Assembly: GCA_963712905.1 (NCBI GenBank)
Contig: CAVQJU010000011.1
Location: forward strand, 124,001 to 188,000
DNA: 64,000 nt
Reading direction: 5' to 3'
DNA from: CAVQJU01 sp963712905
GTDB lineage: Bacteria; Acidobacteriota; Vicinamibacteria; Vicinamibacterales; CAVVIG01
Position 1 is the stretch's first letter; each line of letters starts with the position of its first letter. Below are positions 43,888 to 51,835 of the stretch, one piece after another. The notes beneath the pieces were generated by a model. That model had not been told where the DNA came from. It saw only the letters and a program-made list of their open reading frames with translations, and made no database searches. Both the position numbers and the translations under genes were made by a program.

Positions 43888-44790
43888 TTACGCAACCGAC
43901 GACGTCGGTAGTGCCGCCAGGTCGAACACGTTCGCCGTGCGGGACGACGGCGCGGTCAGCAACTGGACGCCTTCCGTGCCGGGTTCGCTGCCGAATGAAC
44001 TGATCGCGGCGAAGAACTCGTGCCGCGCTGTCTCGTACGCCGCAAGGGGCGTCACGCCGGCGACGAGATACACCTGATCGTCGATGACGACGTGCGCCGC
44101 TTCCACGACCACGACGCCGAGATCCGGGACGCTGCCGGTGTAGAAGCCGACCCACGCCTCGCGGCTGTTGATGGTGGACGCCTGGCCGTGCAGGGAGGCA
44201 AAGCCGGCGGCCTCCATCGAGCGCCGGGCGGTTTCCCCGAGGTCGAGGTCCGTGCGGCTTTGCGGCGCGCCCAGGACAACGAAGCGCGGTGGTCCATCCG
44301 GCGCGCGCGCCACGACGGCGCCCTGCTTGCGGCTCACGGCCCATCCCTGCGGAAACCGGATCGAGACTTTCCGCTGCGTGTCCGCAGGCACGGACGGTTC
44401 CGCCGTCCGAAGGGACGCCGTCACGAAGGTGCCGAGCGTGCCCGCCTCGACGGCCGACATCGGTCCGAACTCGAGTCCCGCGCGGTAGAGGAGCGATGTG
44501 CCGCCGTTCTCGTCGCGTGTCACCTTCGCGACCCAGGCACGCACGATGTGCGCGTGGGCGCGGAAGGCGACGTCGGGCGACACGAACATGGTCGCGTGCA
44601 CCGACCCGGGCATGATGCGTGTCGTCGACTCGACGAGGGCGCCTCCCATGCCGAGATCGACGAGCCGCGCCGACGAGCCGGCGCGCAGCCGGACCGAGGC
44701 GTCCGGCGGGCACGCGATCCGCACGAATCGTCTCCGATCGGACGGAGGCGCCGCGATGCCCGGCTCGCTCGTCTCGTGCATGGCGATCAC
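43888..44790 (-). CDS. PilZ-domain protein with an additional C-terminal domain
   Basis: 300 residues. The N-terminal PilZ domain has DRRRFVRI for RxxxR and LVDLGMGGALV in place of DxSxxG, with Gly where Ser is usual, so c-di-GMP affinity may be changed. Residues 140-290 form a second alpha/beta domain starting VSIRFPQGWAVSRKQGAVVA and containing VVEAAHVVIDDQVYLVAGV. A similar segment occurs at the end of some acidobacterial M48 peptidases. Its role is unknown. The gene overlaps the upstream HD-GYP gene by four bases (ATGA), so the two are translationally coupled. Confidence 0.75.
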   Translation of the reverse strand: MIAMHETSEPGIAAPPSDRRRFVRIACPPDASVRLRAGSSARLVDLGMGGALVESTTRIMPGSVHATMFVSPDVAFRAHAHIVRAWVAKVTRDENGGTSLLYRAGLEFGPMSAVEAGTLGTFVTASLRTAEPSVPADTQRKVSIRFPQGWAVSRKQGAVVARAPDGPPRFVVLGAPQSRTDLDLGETARRSMEAAGFASLHGQASTINSREAWVGFYTGSVPDLGVVVVEAAHVVIDDQVYLVAGVTPLAAYETARHEFFAAISSFGSEPGTEGVQLLTAPSSRTANVFDLAALPTSSVA

Positions 44791-45773
44791 GCGACCGCCA
44801 GCCTGACGTCCATTTCGCCGAACTGGAACGCCGCGAGGAAGGCTTCGACGACCTGCGGGTCGAAGTCGGTCGACGTGCCCTTGACGATGATGTCCTTGGC
44901 TTCGAAAGGCGACATGGCCTTGCGGTACGGCCGATCGCTCGTCAGCGAATCGTAGACGTCGGCGACCGAGATGATCCGCGCTTCGATCGGGATGTCCTCG
45001 CCCTTGGTGGGGTGGTAGCCGGACCCGTCGAACTTGTCGTGGTGCGCCAGGACGATCGGGATGACGCGCCGCAGCGAACCGCCGACGCTCTCGAGCATCT
45101 CCACGCCCTTGCCGACGTGCATCTGGATTTCCTGGTACTCGTCGCTCGTCAGCCGCGCGGCCTTGTAAAGCAGCTCCCGGCTGATCTCGAGCTTGCCGAT
45201 GTCGTGCAGCAGGCTGGCCGCGCGCACGTCCTCGATGCGCTCGGGGCTCAGCTTGAGGTGCGCGGCAATCCGCGCCGCGTACTCCGACACGCGGTGAGAG
45301 TGGTGTTCGGTGTACTCGTCCTTGGAAACCAGGTGGCGCAGGATCAGGAGCACGCCGTGATACGTCGCACGCAGCTCCTGAAGCTGGGCGTTCTTGTGTT
45401 CGTAGAGCGTGCCCATGAGGTAGGCGGTCACGATGAGGCTGCAGCCCCAGGCCACCAGGTCCAGGAGCGTCGTCGCCGGCGTCGCCGAGGCTTCCTTCCC
45501 GAAGACGCCCGACGTCATCGTCAGCAGCGTGACCAGCAGGACGCTGGCGAATGCCGTCAGCGTGGCGTGGCGCCGGCCGTAGATGTATGCCGACGCGACC
45601 GTCGGCAGCGTATAGACGTAGAGGACCATGCGCTGCGCGTCGATCAGGAAGTTCAGCAGGAACGCGATGACGAACATCGAGAAGACGAGGAGCAGTTCCT
45701 TGTTCACCTTCTCCAGCTGCCGCATCGTCGTGGAAGATTGGGATACCACGTCTCTATCCTTTCGCGACTTCAC
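44787..45773 (-). CDS. Membrane-bound HD-GYP-type phosphodiesterase
   Basis: 328 residues. Four to five TM helices (residues 25-125, LLLVFSMFVIAFLLNFLID onward) precede a cytoplasmic HD domain. Metal-binding residues are intact: EHHSHRVSEYA, SLLHDIGKLE and LAHHDKFDGSGYHP. The GYP signature reads GYHPTKGEDIP, so the Pro is shifted by one position. ISVADVYDSLTSDRPYR is the conserved downstream motif. HD-GYP enzymes hydrolyse c-di-GMP to GMP. It is sandwiched between the coiled-coil/GAF gene (five bases) and the PilZ gene (four-base overlap), so output and degradation of the signal are encoded together. Confidence 0.88.
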   Translation of the reverse strand: MKSRKDRDVVSQSSTTMRQLEKVNKELLLVFSMFVIAFLLNFLIDAQRMVLYVYTLPTVASAYIYGRRHATLTAFASVLLVTLLTMTSGVFGKEASATPATTLLDLVAWGCSLIVTAYLMGTLYEHKNAQLQELRATYHGVLLILRHLVSKDEYTEHHSHRVSEYAARIAAHLKLSPERIEDVRAASLLHDIGKLEISRELLYKAARLTSDEYQEIQMHVGKGVEMLESVGGSLRRVIPIVLAHHDKFDGSGYHPTKGEDIPIEARIISVADVYDSLTSDRPYRKAMSPFEAKDIIVKGTSTDFDPQVVEAFLAAFQFGEMDVRLAVA

Positions 45774-45778
45774 ACACG

Positions 45779-48274
45779 TCAGAACGTCTGAATCGCCGCG
45801 GGCGCCTGGTCCAGCGCGCTGTTTCCCAGCATCTTGCTGAGCGCTTCGTCGAAGAGTCCGAGCGCCGAGCTGGCCGCGGGCTCCGCCGGCGCGGCTGCCT
45901 GCGTGCGGGCGCCCTCGATCTGTCCCGCCAGCCGTTCCTGGAGCCGCTCGTCGGCCGGCGCCGCGGTCGCCGCCTGGCTGTAGCGATTGATTTCCGAGAT
46001 GAGCTGCGAGGCGACGAGCACCGCGGCGTCGGGAATGGCGGCGGCAGCCGGCTCAGGGACCATGGCGACCTGCGCCGCGGCGTGTGAACCGTTGACGTGC
46101 GCCCCGTTCACACGCGCGCTGTTGATGTTGATCGGTGTGACGTTCGAGGGCGCGTTCGTGACCGGCGCTGCCACGGCGGGCGTCGTGTCGGCCGGCGCCA
46201 CGTTCATGACGCTGCCGAAGGCGGCGCGCGCGGACATCGTGAGCGCGCCGATCCGTTCGCCGGCCATCCGCACGAGCGTGTGGCCGAGATCGAGCGCCGT
46301 CGCGCGGTCGAACGCCGCCGCCGTATCGCCGGACGGTGCGCCGCCGTCGGCGTGCACGACCGCCACGACGCGTCCACCGGTCGTCACCGGGAAGGTGACG
46401 GTCCAGGCCTCGGCGCTCTGAGCCGATTGCCCTTCGCCGGTGAAAATCGTCCGGCTGGCCGTGACCGCCCGCGTCAGCGCGGAATCGGTCGTGAGCGGGA
46501 ATTCGAACTCTCTCGTGATCGCCGCGACGCCCGTGAAGCCGACGCTGCGCCATCCCTGCAGCCGCTTCGACTTGGTCTTGACGACGAAGAGCGCGGCGCG
46601 CGGAAAGAGGGCGCCGACACCGTCGACGAGCGCGTCGAGCACCTGCGAGAGATCGGCCGCGCCGTCGATCGCGCGATATATCGCGCGGACCGGATCTTCG
46701 GCGGCTTCACGGACCGGTTCGGGTTCCGCGATCGTGGCGATGGCCACCGGAGGTTCGGTCTGGCTCGTGTGTTCAACAACGAGCTGAACGGCCTGCCAGT
46801 CCGGCGTCGGCTCGGCCGCCACCGCAATCGCCGGCTCGCTGACCGGCTCGACCGCCGGCTCGCTGAGGAACTGGCTCGCTGGCTCGCTGACGTATTCGAT
46901 CGCCGGCTCACTGACGAATTCGATTGCCGGCTGGCCGGCCACTTCGACTGCCGTCTCGAATACCGGTTCGACCGCAAGAACAGGTTCGGCCACCGGCTCG
47001 ATTTCGGCCGCGGCGGCGACCTCGAATGCGGCGAAGACTGCCGGCTCCGGTTCGACGGGAGGTTCGGCGACCACGTCGGGCACGGCTACTGGCAACGGCG
47101 CGATGACCGTGAACGGCTGATCCGGCTCCACGCGAGCCGACTCCCGGGCTGCCTGCATGCTCGCGCGGACGCGCTCCAGTTCGAGGCGAAGCGCTTCAAT
47201 TTCGCTGGCGCCCAGTGCAAGGCGGCGCTCGGCGTCGGCCTGTGCCACGGCAAGCTCCTCCTGCACGGCAGCGAGATGCGCCTGGGCGGCGGCGAACTGC
47301 GCCTGCGCTTCTGCCGCCTGCGCCCGGGCGACGTCGGCCTCGGCCTGCGCGGCTTCGGCCCGCGCCTGCGCCTGATCGAGCAACCTGGTATGGCGTGCGT
47401 TCGAGATGCGGGCGGCCTCGAGCAGCGCGTCCTGCTCGCCCTGGACTCTCCGGGATTCCTCCAGCGCCGACAGAGCGGCCCGCTGGTGCACGTCGCGTTC
47501 GACGCTCATTGCCGCGACCTGTTCGGCGGCGGTACCGAGCGCGGCGAGCTGGGCATCGCGATCGGCACGCAGCGCGTCAGCCTGCTCCTGCGCGGCGCGG
47601 AGCGCGGCGAGCTTGGCATCGCGATCGGCGCACAGCGCGTCGGCCTGCTCCTGCGCGGTGCGCAGTGCCGCGAGCTGGGCGTCGCGATCGGCGCGCAGCG
47701 CGTTGGCCTGCTCCTGCGCGGTGTGCAGTGCCGCGAGTTGCGCGTCGCGGTCGGCGCGAACCGCCTCGGCCTGCTGCCGCTCGCGGTGCAGCGCGTCGAG
47801 ATGGGCGTCGCGCTCGGCCCGGACGGCGTCGGCCTGCCGCGCGGTGTTTTCCAGCGCAGCGGCGAGCGCGGCGCGTTCGAGCTGGCTCGCCGTCCGCTCT
47901 TCCGCCGCTTCGGCGCGCATGGCGTCGAGCTGCCTCTGGGCTTCGAGGCGATCGAGCTGAAGGCGCGCCTCGGCTTCCTCGAGGGCGAGCGTGCGTGCGG
48001 CGCGTGCCGCCGCGCCTGCTTCTTCGCCGGCCGCGTGAGCCAGCCGGTCAACGAGCTGGCGGATGGGAGCGGGGTCGGTCGTGGTGGCGCCGGCGAGCGT
48101 GGCAGCGAGCGACTCGCAGCGCACGTCGATGGCGACTCGGAGAGCTTCGAGCTCGGTCAACGCCGGCTTGGCGGCTTGCGTGATGAGCGCTCGAACTGTC
48201 GCGGCGGCCTGGGCCTCCGCGTAGTCGTGGAACGCCGTGGAGGCGTCGTCTGGTGTCGAAGAAGGCGAATTCAC
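45779..48274 (-). CDS. Large coiled-coil protein with C-terminal GAF-like domain
   Basis: 831 residues from GTG 48274 (VNSPSSTPDDASTAFHDYAE), with GGA seven bases upstream; a start at 48436 is possible but its leader looks non-coding. Residues 15-370 are Ala/Glu/Gln/Arg-rich coiled coil that includes five 21-residue repeats. Residues 380-490 are a Pro/Glu/Val linker with 8-residue SEPAIEYV-type repeats. Residues 515-665 (AIYRAIDGAADLSQVLDALV to RVVAVVHADGG) look like a GAF domain. An Asn-rich tail follows. Probably a cytoplasmic rod with a sensory head. It starts the gene group with HD-GYP and PilZ, implying a role in c-di-GMP signalling. Confidence 0.75.
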   Translation of the reverse strand: MNSPSSTPDDASTAFHDYAEAQAAATVRALITQAAKPALTELEALRVAIDVRCESLAATLAGATTTDPAPIRQLVDRLAHAAGEEAGAAARAARTLALEEAEARLQLDRLEAQRQLDAMRAEAAEERTASQLERAALAAALENTARQADAVRAERDAHLDALHRERQQAEAVRADRDAQLAALHTAQEQANALRADRDAQLAALRTAQEQADALCADRDAKLAALRAAQEQADALRADRDAQLAALGTAAEQVAAMSVERDVHQRAALSALEESRRVQGEQDALLEAARISNARHTRLLDQAQARAEAAQAEADVARAQAAEAQAQFAAAQAHLAAVQEELAVAQADAERRLALGASEIEALRLELERVRASMQAARESARVEPDQPFTVIAPLPVAVPDVVAEPPVEPEPAVFAAFEVAAAAEIEPVAEPVLAVEPVFETAVEVAGQPAIEFVSEPAIEYVSEPASQFLSEPAVEPVSEPAIAVAAEPTPDWQAVQLVVEHTSQTEPPVAIATIAEPEPVREAAEDPVRAIYRAIDGAADLSQVLDALVDGVGALFPRAALFVVKTKSKRLQGWRSVGFTGVAAITREFEFPLTTDSALTRAVTASRTIFTGEGQSAQSAEAWTVTFPVTTGGRVVAVVHADGGAPSGDTAAAFDRATALDLGHTLVRMAGERIGALTMSARAAFGSVMNVAPADTTPAVAAPVTNAPSNVTPININSARVNGAHVNGSHAAAQVAMVPEPAAAAIPDAAVLVASQLISEINRYSQAATAAPADERLQERLAGQIEGARTQAAAPAEPAASSALGLFDEALSKMLGNSALDQAPAAIQTF
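47504..47818 (-). repeat. Five 63-bp in-frame tandem repeats in the coiled-coil gene
   Basis: Encodes five 21-residue units of the type ADRDAQLAALRTAQEQADALR. Three heptads per unit keep the coiled-coil register. Units 2-4 are close to identical at DNA level, suggesting recent expansion. Confidence 0.85.
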
Positions 48275-48531
48275 TTGGGAGTCCGATCCCGCTACAGCAA
48301 CTCGTGGGCCGTAAGCGCGTGGAGGGATTCCTTGCCGATCGAATAACCGTAAAATACTGATACTAAAAGGGTAATTGCCTCGAATCGTGCCGGCGCCTGG
48401 CGGGGGATCAAACGCACAAAACTGGCCCAAGTTCAATTCTGGTACATCGCATACAACTCTGTTATTCGGCAGATCCCCTTTTTTCAGAGGAACTTATGTT
48501 CACATTTCGACTATATATACATTGATATGTC
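48275..48531. other. A+T-rich gap upstream of the coiled-coil/GAF gene
   Basis: Markedly A+T-rich compared with the flanks from about 48330 to 48545. It holds the probable promoter of the downstream genes, though I cannot pick one confidently. A small inverted repeat, TATGTC at 48526-48531 and GACATA at 48539-48544, straddles the end of the upstream gene. No ORF is evident. Confidence 0.45.
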
Positions 48532-48960
48532 TTAATAGGACATAGTGGACTGATATGAGACAGTCTTCTTGCGCACGCCAAACGCTTCCGGCTCCTCCCG
48601 GTCGCCGGTTCCATGCCCTTCGTCGGCGTCCAGGAGACTCTCGAGCGCGACCCCCGCGGCAGCTCCCAGGTCGGCTTCGTGGCCGGACGCTTCGTGGATC
48701 GGCGGGTCGAACGCCGGCGCGATCGACAGGCCCGATCGTGCGGGCACGTATTCTTCCGCGTCGTCGGACGATCGTTTGAAGACCGCGAGCAGCCTGGCGA
48801 CCGACCATGCCTCGGACGCCGGCTCGACGTCCATGTCTTCCGGAAGGGCGCGGCCACGCTGATACCACATGAACTGAACAACGCCCCACACCAGTACGGC
48901 AACCCAGCCAAGCTTGACGGGCGTTGAGATGTCGTTGATGAGATGAATGAGTTCAACCAT
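48532..48960 (-). CDS. Small single-TM protein of the c-di-GMP gene group
   Basis: 142 residues from ATG 48960 (MVELIHLINDISTPVKLGW). One TM helix (GWVAVLVWGVVQFMWYQ) is followed by a basic stop-transfer residue pair and a soluble acidic tail (PEDMDVEPASEAWSVARLL onward). No domain is recognised. It lies 15 bases downstream of the OmpA-like gene on the same strand, so the two are probably co-transcribed. With a short N-terminus and one TM helix it could be a partner for its OmpA-like neighbour, but this is speculation. Confidence 0.6.
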   Translation of the reverse strand: MVELIHLINDISTPVKLGWVAVLVWGVVQFMWYQRGRALPEDMDVEPASEAWSVARLLAVFKRSSDDAEEYVPARSGLSIAPAFDPPIHEASGHEADLGAAAGVALESLLDADEGHGTGDREEPEAFGVRKKTVSYQSTMSY

Positions 48961-48975
48961 TGGCAAAGACCCCTG

Positions 48976-49698
48976 TTAATCGACCCAGGTAAACGTCGGC
49001 CCCGTCGCCAGCGAGTATTTCGTAAGCAGCGTCTCGAAGATGGGCGCCCGCTCGCTTTCGCGGGCCATCGCGGCCCGGAGCGCCTGATCGACGTCGGTCT
49101 TCGCGTCGCTGTCGAGGACGAGGATGATCACGACGCGACGCTGCTCGGACGTATCGCCGGCGTGGCCGGTCGGCACGTGGTGGCCCACGTTGAGCTTCCG
49201 GACCGGGATGGCCTTTGACAGCGCTCCGCGCACCCAGACGGCGATGCGTTCAGCGCGCCGCGCGGCGCGCTTCTCTTCTTCGGCGCGGCCTTTCTCGAAC
49301 GACACGCCGGCCGGAATCTCCTCCGAGCTCGCGCCGATGCAGATGACCTCTTCCGCGTCGTTGAGCACGGCGCGCATTTCCTTCGTGAAGTCAGGCTGTG
49401 TCGGCGTGCTCTCGAGCGCGTTGTAGGAGTTGAGGCGCCACCGGAACTCGTCGCTGAACAGCAGGATCCTGAACGACGCCCGCCGGCCCTTGTTGTCGGG
49501 CGCGTTGCGCACGACGACGTCGCGCACAACTTCCGGCGGCCGTGCCGGCAGCGTGCGGGTGAGGCGATGGACTTCGACCGCGGTCGCGTACGTCAGGCCG
49601 CTGGTGCAGACCGCCAGCGCGATGGTCGACAGGACCCACGCGATGGCGACAAATTGTGACCGCCACTTGCGGCGCGGCTCGCTCGGATCGGCACTCAT
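48976..49698 (-). CDS. Membrane-anchored protein with OmpA-like C-terminal domain
   Basis: 240 residues from ATG 49698 (GTG at 49704 is an alternative), with AGGAGG at 49709-49714. A basic N-terminus (EPRRKWRSQ) leads into one TM helix (FVAIAWVLSTIALAVCTSGL). The C-terminal 130 residues follow an OmpA-like plan: EEVICIGASSEEIPAG, then RAARRAERIAVWVRGAL, then LNVGHHVPTGHAG and SEQRRVVIILV. OmpA-like domains of this orientation bind peptidoglycan, as in MotB. The match is by pattern and not certain. It would be the first gene of this group. Confidence 0.6.
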   Translation of the reverse strand: MSADPSEPRRKWRSQFVAIAWVLSTIALAVCTSGLTYATAVEVHRLTRTLPARPPEVVRDVVVRNAPDNKGRRASFRILLFSDEFRWRLNSYNALESTPTQPDFTKEMRAVLNDAEEVICIGASSEEIPAGVSFEKGRAEEEKRAARRAERIAVWVRGALSKAIPVRKLNVGHHVPTGHAGDTSEQRRVVIILVLDSDAKTDVDQALRAAMARESERAPIFETLLTKYSLATGPTFTWVD

Positions 49699-49976
49699 TT
49701 GCACATAGCCTCCTGAGGCTCGCGGAGCGTTACTGCAGAAACAGATCCAGAACGGCGGGCGACCGAACTCAAGAGTATCCGAGGGATCGCTCGAGTCGTT
49801 TCGAGGCAGGTGGACCAGAATCGTCAGCGGTGCACGAAATTGTCATGGCGAAGCGCCCCGGGTACCCGGCGCGGCGTGGCTGCAAACGACAGGAACACGG
49901 TTGTTTCAACCTGCTAGACTACGCGGCACATCCACGACATCGGCGGCATTTTCCAGCATTGAATGAAGAATGAACT
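49699..49976. other. Intergenic gap between divergent genes
   Basis: 278 bases between the OmpA-like gene and the PQQ dehydrogenase. It should contain both promoters. A TAGACT at about 49915 could be a -10 box for the dehydrogenase, without a convincing -35. I see no repeats or ORF. Confidence 0.35.
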
Positions 49977-51773
49977 ATGAAGAATAGGGTCGCCCTCGCG
50001 CTCTTCGCCGCTCTTCTGACGATCGTCACGTTCATTACGGCGGCGGCGCAGGTGCGCCGTGTCGACGATGCGATGCTGAAGCGTGCTGGCGAAAGCGGCG
50101 AGTGGCTCAGCTACGGCCTGAATCAGGCGGAAACCCGTTACAGCACGCTGGCGCAAATCAACACGGCAAACGTCAAGGAGCTGGGGCTGTCGTGGTCTTA
50201 CGACATGGGTTCGGGCGGCGGCGGGCAGGAAGCGACGCCGCTCTTCTCGAACGGCACCCTCTACGGGATCACGAACTGGAGCGTGGTGTTCGCCGTCGAT
50301 GCCCGCACGGGGCGGCAGAAATGGCGCTGGGATCCCGAGGTGAACCAGGCCACCGTGCGTTCGAAGATCTGCTGCGGCGTGGTCAATCGGGGCCTGGCGA
50401 TCTACCAGGGCCTGATCATCGCCCCGGCCATCGACGGACGGCTGCTGGCCCTCGATGCGGAGACCGGGAAGGTGATCTGGGAAGCGCGCGTCGCGTACCC
50501 GCAGGATCACTACACGCTCACCATGGCCCCGCGGATTGCCCGGGGCAAGGTGATCATCGGCGCGAGCGGCGGCGATCGACCGACGCGCGGATTCTTTGCG
50601 GCCTTCGACGCGATGACCGGACGCCCGGCCTGGAAGTTCTACACCGTGCCCGGCGATCCGTCGAAGCCGTTCGAGAATGCCGCGATGAAGAAGGCCGCGG
50701 CCACCTGGGACGGCGAGTGGTGGAAGGTGGGCGGCGGCGGCGCCGTCTGGGACGGCATGGCGTACGACGCCGACGCGGACCTCCTGTATGTCGGGACCGG
50801 CAACGCCGAGCCGTGGGCGCAGCAGCTCCGCACGACGACACCGAAAGACAACCTCTACGTCTGCTCGATCCTGGCCGTCTCGGCGTCCACAGGCGAGCTC
50901 AGATGGCACTACCAGGTCGTGCCGGGCGACATCTGGGACTTCGACAGCGTCCAGCACCTCATCCTCGCCGACCTCACGATCAACGGCCGCCCGCGCAAGG
51001 TGATCATGCAGGCGAACAAGGACGCGTTCTACTACGTCATCGACCGCCTCACCGGCGAGTTCATTTCGGCGGGCCCGTTCTCGAAGGTCACCTGGGCGAA
51101 GGGGATCGATCCGAAGACGGGACGGCCGATCGTCAACAAGGAAGCCTATTACGGCACCGAGGCGATCTCGATTTCGCCCGGCGGCGGCGGCGCGCACAAC
51201 TGGTCGCCGATGTCGTTCAACCCCGTGACGGGCCTGACCTACATCCCCACGTCCACGGCGAACAGCTGGACCTACCAGGCGGAGAAGACCTACGACCCCA
51301 AGCCCGGCCAGATGACCGGCACCGTTCGTCCGATGCCGGCCGCCACGCTGCCTTCGCCGCCGGCGATTGGCCCCGAGCCGCTCGGCGAATCAGGTCCCCG
51401 AGGCGCGCTCGTCGCGTGGGATCCCGTCGCGCAGCAGGTCCGGTGGCGCATGCCCGGCGGCGGCGGTATCGGCGGCGGCACGATGACGACGGCCGGCAAC
51501 CTGGTGTTTCAGGTGATCAACGACGGGCGTCTGATGGCGTACAGCGCCGACAAGGGCGAGAAGCTGCTGGAACTTCAGACTGGCCTGCGCAGCGGCATGG
51601 GGCCGCCGATCACGTATCAGCTGGACGGCAAACAGTACATCGCGTTGATGGGTGGGGTGGGAGCGGCCGCACCGGGTGGAAACGCCGGCCCCGGCAACCA
51701 GCCGACGCCGTTTGCGCCCAAGCTGCTCACGTTCGTCCTCGGCGGCAGCGCGGCGGTCGTCAATCAACAGTAG
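49977..51773 (+). CDS. PQQ-dependent alcohol dehydrogenase, predicted lanthanide type
   Basis: 598 residues with a signal peptide (ALALFAALLTIVTFITAAAQ). The eight-bladed quinoprotein propeller is indicated by several W-motif repeats (TGRQKWRWDPEV and TGKVIWEARVAYPQD). Vicinal Cys in SKICCGVVNRG form the disulfide ring over PQQ. The catalytic region reads GDIWDFDSVQH: the first Asp of DFD is the catalytic base, and the second sits where XoxF-type enzymes bind a lanthanide, while calcium enzymes have Ala or Ser. No heme motif is present, so a separate cytochrome is needed. Oxidises alcohols or sugars in the periplasm. Confidence 0.85.
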   Translation: MKNRVALALFAALLTIVTFITAAAQVRRVDDAMLKRAGESGEWLSYGLNQAETRYSTLAQINTANVKELGLSWSYDMGSGGGGQEATPLFSNGTLYGITNWSVVFAVDARTGRQKWRWDPEVNQATVRSKICCGVVNRGLAIYQGLIIAPAIDGRLLALDAETGKVIWEARVAYPQDHYTLTMAPRIARGKVIIGASGGDRPTRGFFAAFDAMTGRPAWKFYTVPGDPSKPFENAAMKKAAATWDGEWWKVGGGGAVWDGMAYDADADLLYVGTGNAEPWAQQLRTTTPKDNLYVCSILAVSASTGELRWHYQVVPGDIWDFDSVQHLILADLTINGRPRKVIMQANKDAFYYVIDRLTGEFISAGPFSKVTWAKGIDPKTGRPIVNKEAYYGTEAISISPGGGGAHNWSPMSFNPVTGLTYIPTSTANSWTYQAEKTYDPKPGQMTGTVRPMPAATLPSPPAIGPEPLGESGPRGALVAWDPVAQQVRWRMPGGGGIGGGTMTTAGNLVFQVINDGRLMAYSADKGEKLLELQTGLRSGMGPPITYQLDGKQYIALMGGVGAAAPGGNAGPGNQPTPFAPKLLTFVLGGSAAVVNQQ

Positions 51774-51823
51774 GGCGGCCCTTTCAGGGCCGCCGTAGGG
51801 GCGGGGCTGAAAGCCCCGCCTAC
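51774..51823. terminator. Two adjacent hairpins between convergent genes
   Basis: First hairpin GGCGGCCC/GGGCCGCC (51774-51794), second GTAGG..CGGGGCT/AGCCCCGCCTAC (51795-51823). They start right after the dehydrogenase stop and end 12 bases before the receptor stop, as expected for a bidirectional terminator. The second belongs to the same family as 2717-2761. Confidence 0.65.
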
Positions 51824-51835
51824 AGCCTCAACAAA

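Noticed and set aside
47504..47818. A CRISPR or non-coding repeat region
   Set aside because: The 63-bp units are in frame and encode a coiled coil.
46097..48346. A 749-codon plus-strand open frame opposite the coiled-coil gene
   Set aside because: It mirrors the repetitive coiled-coil sequence and reads as Arg/Gly/Leu repeats with no domain. The minus strand has coherent coiled coil and GAF.
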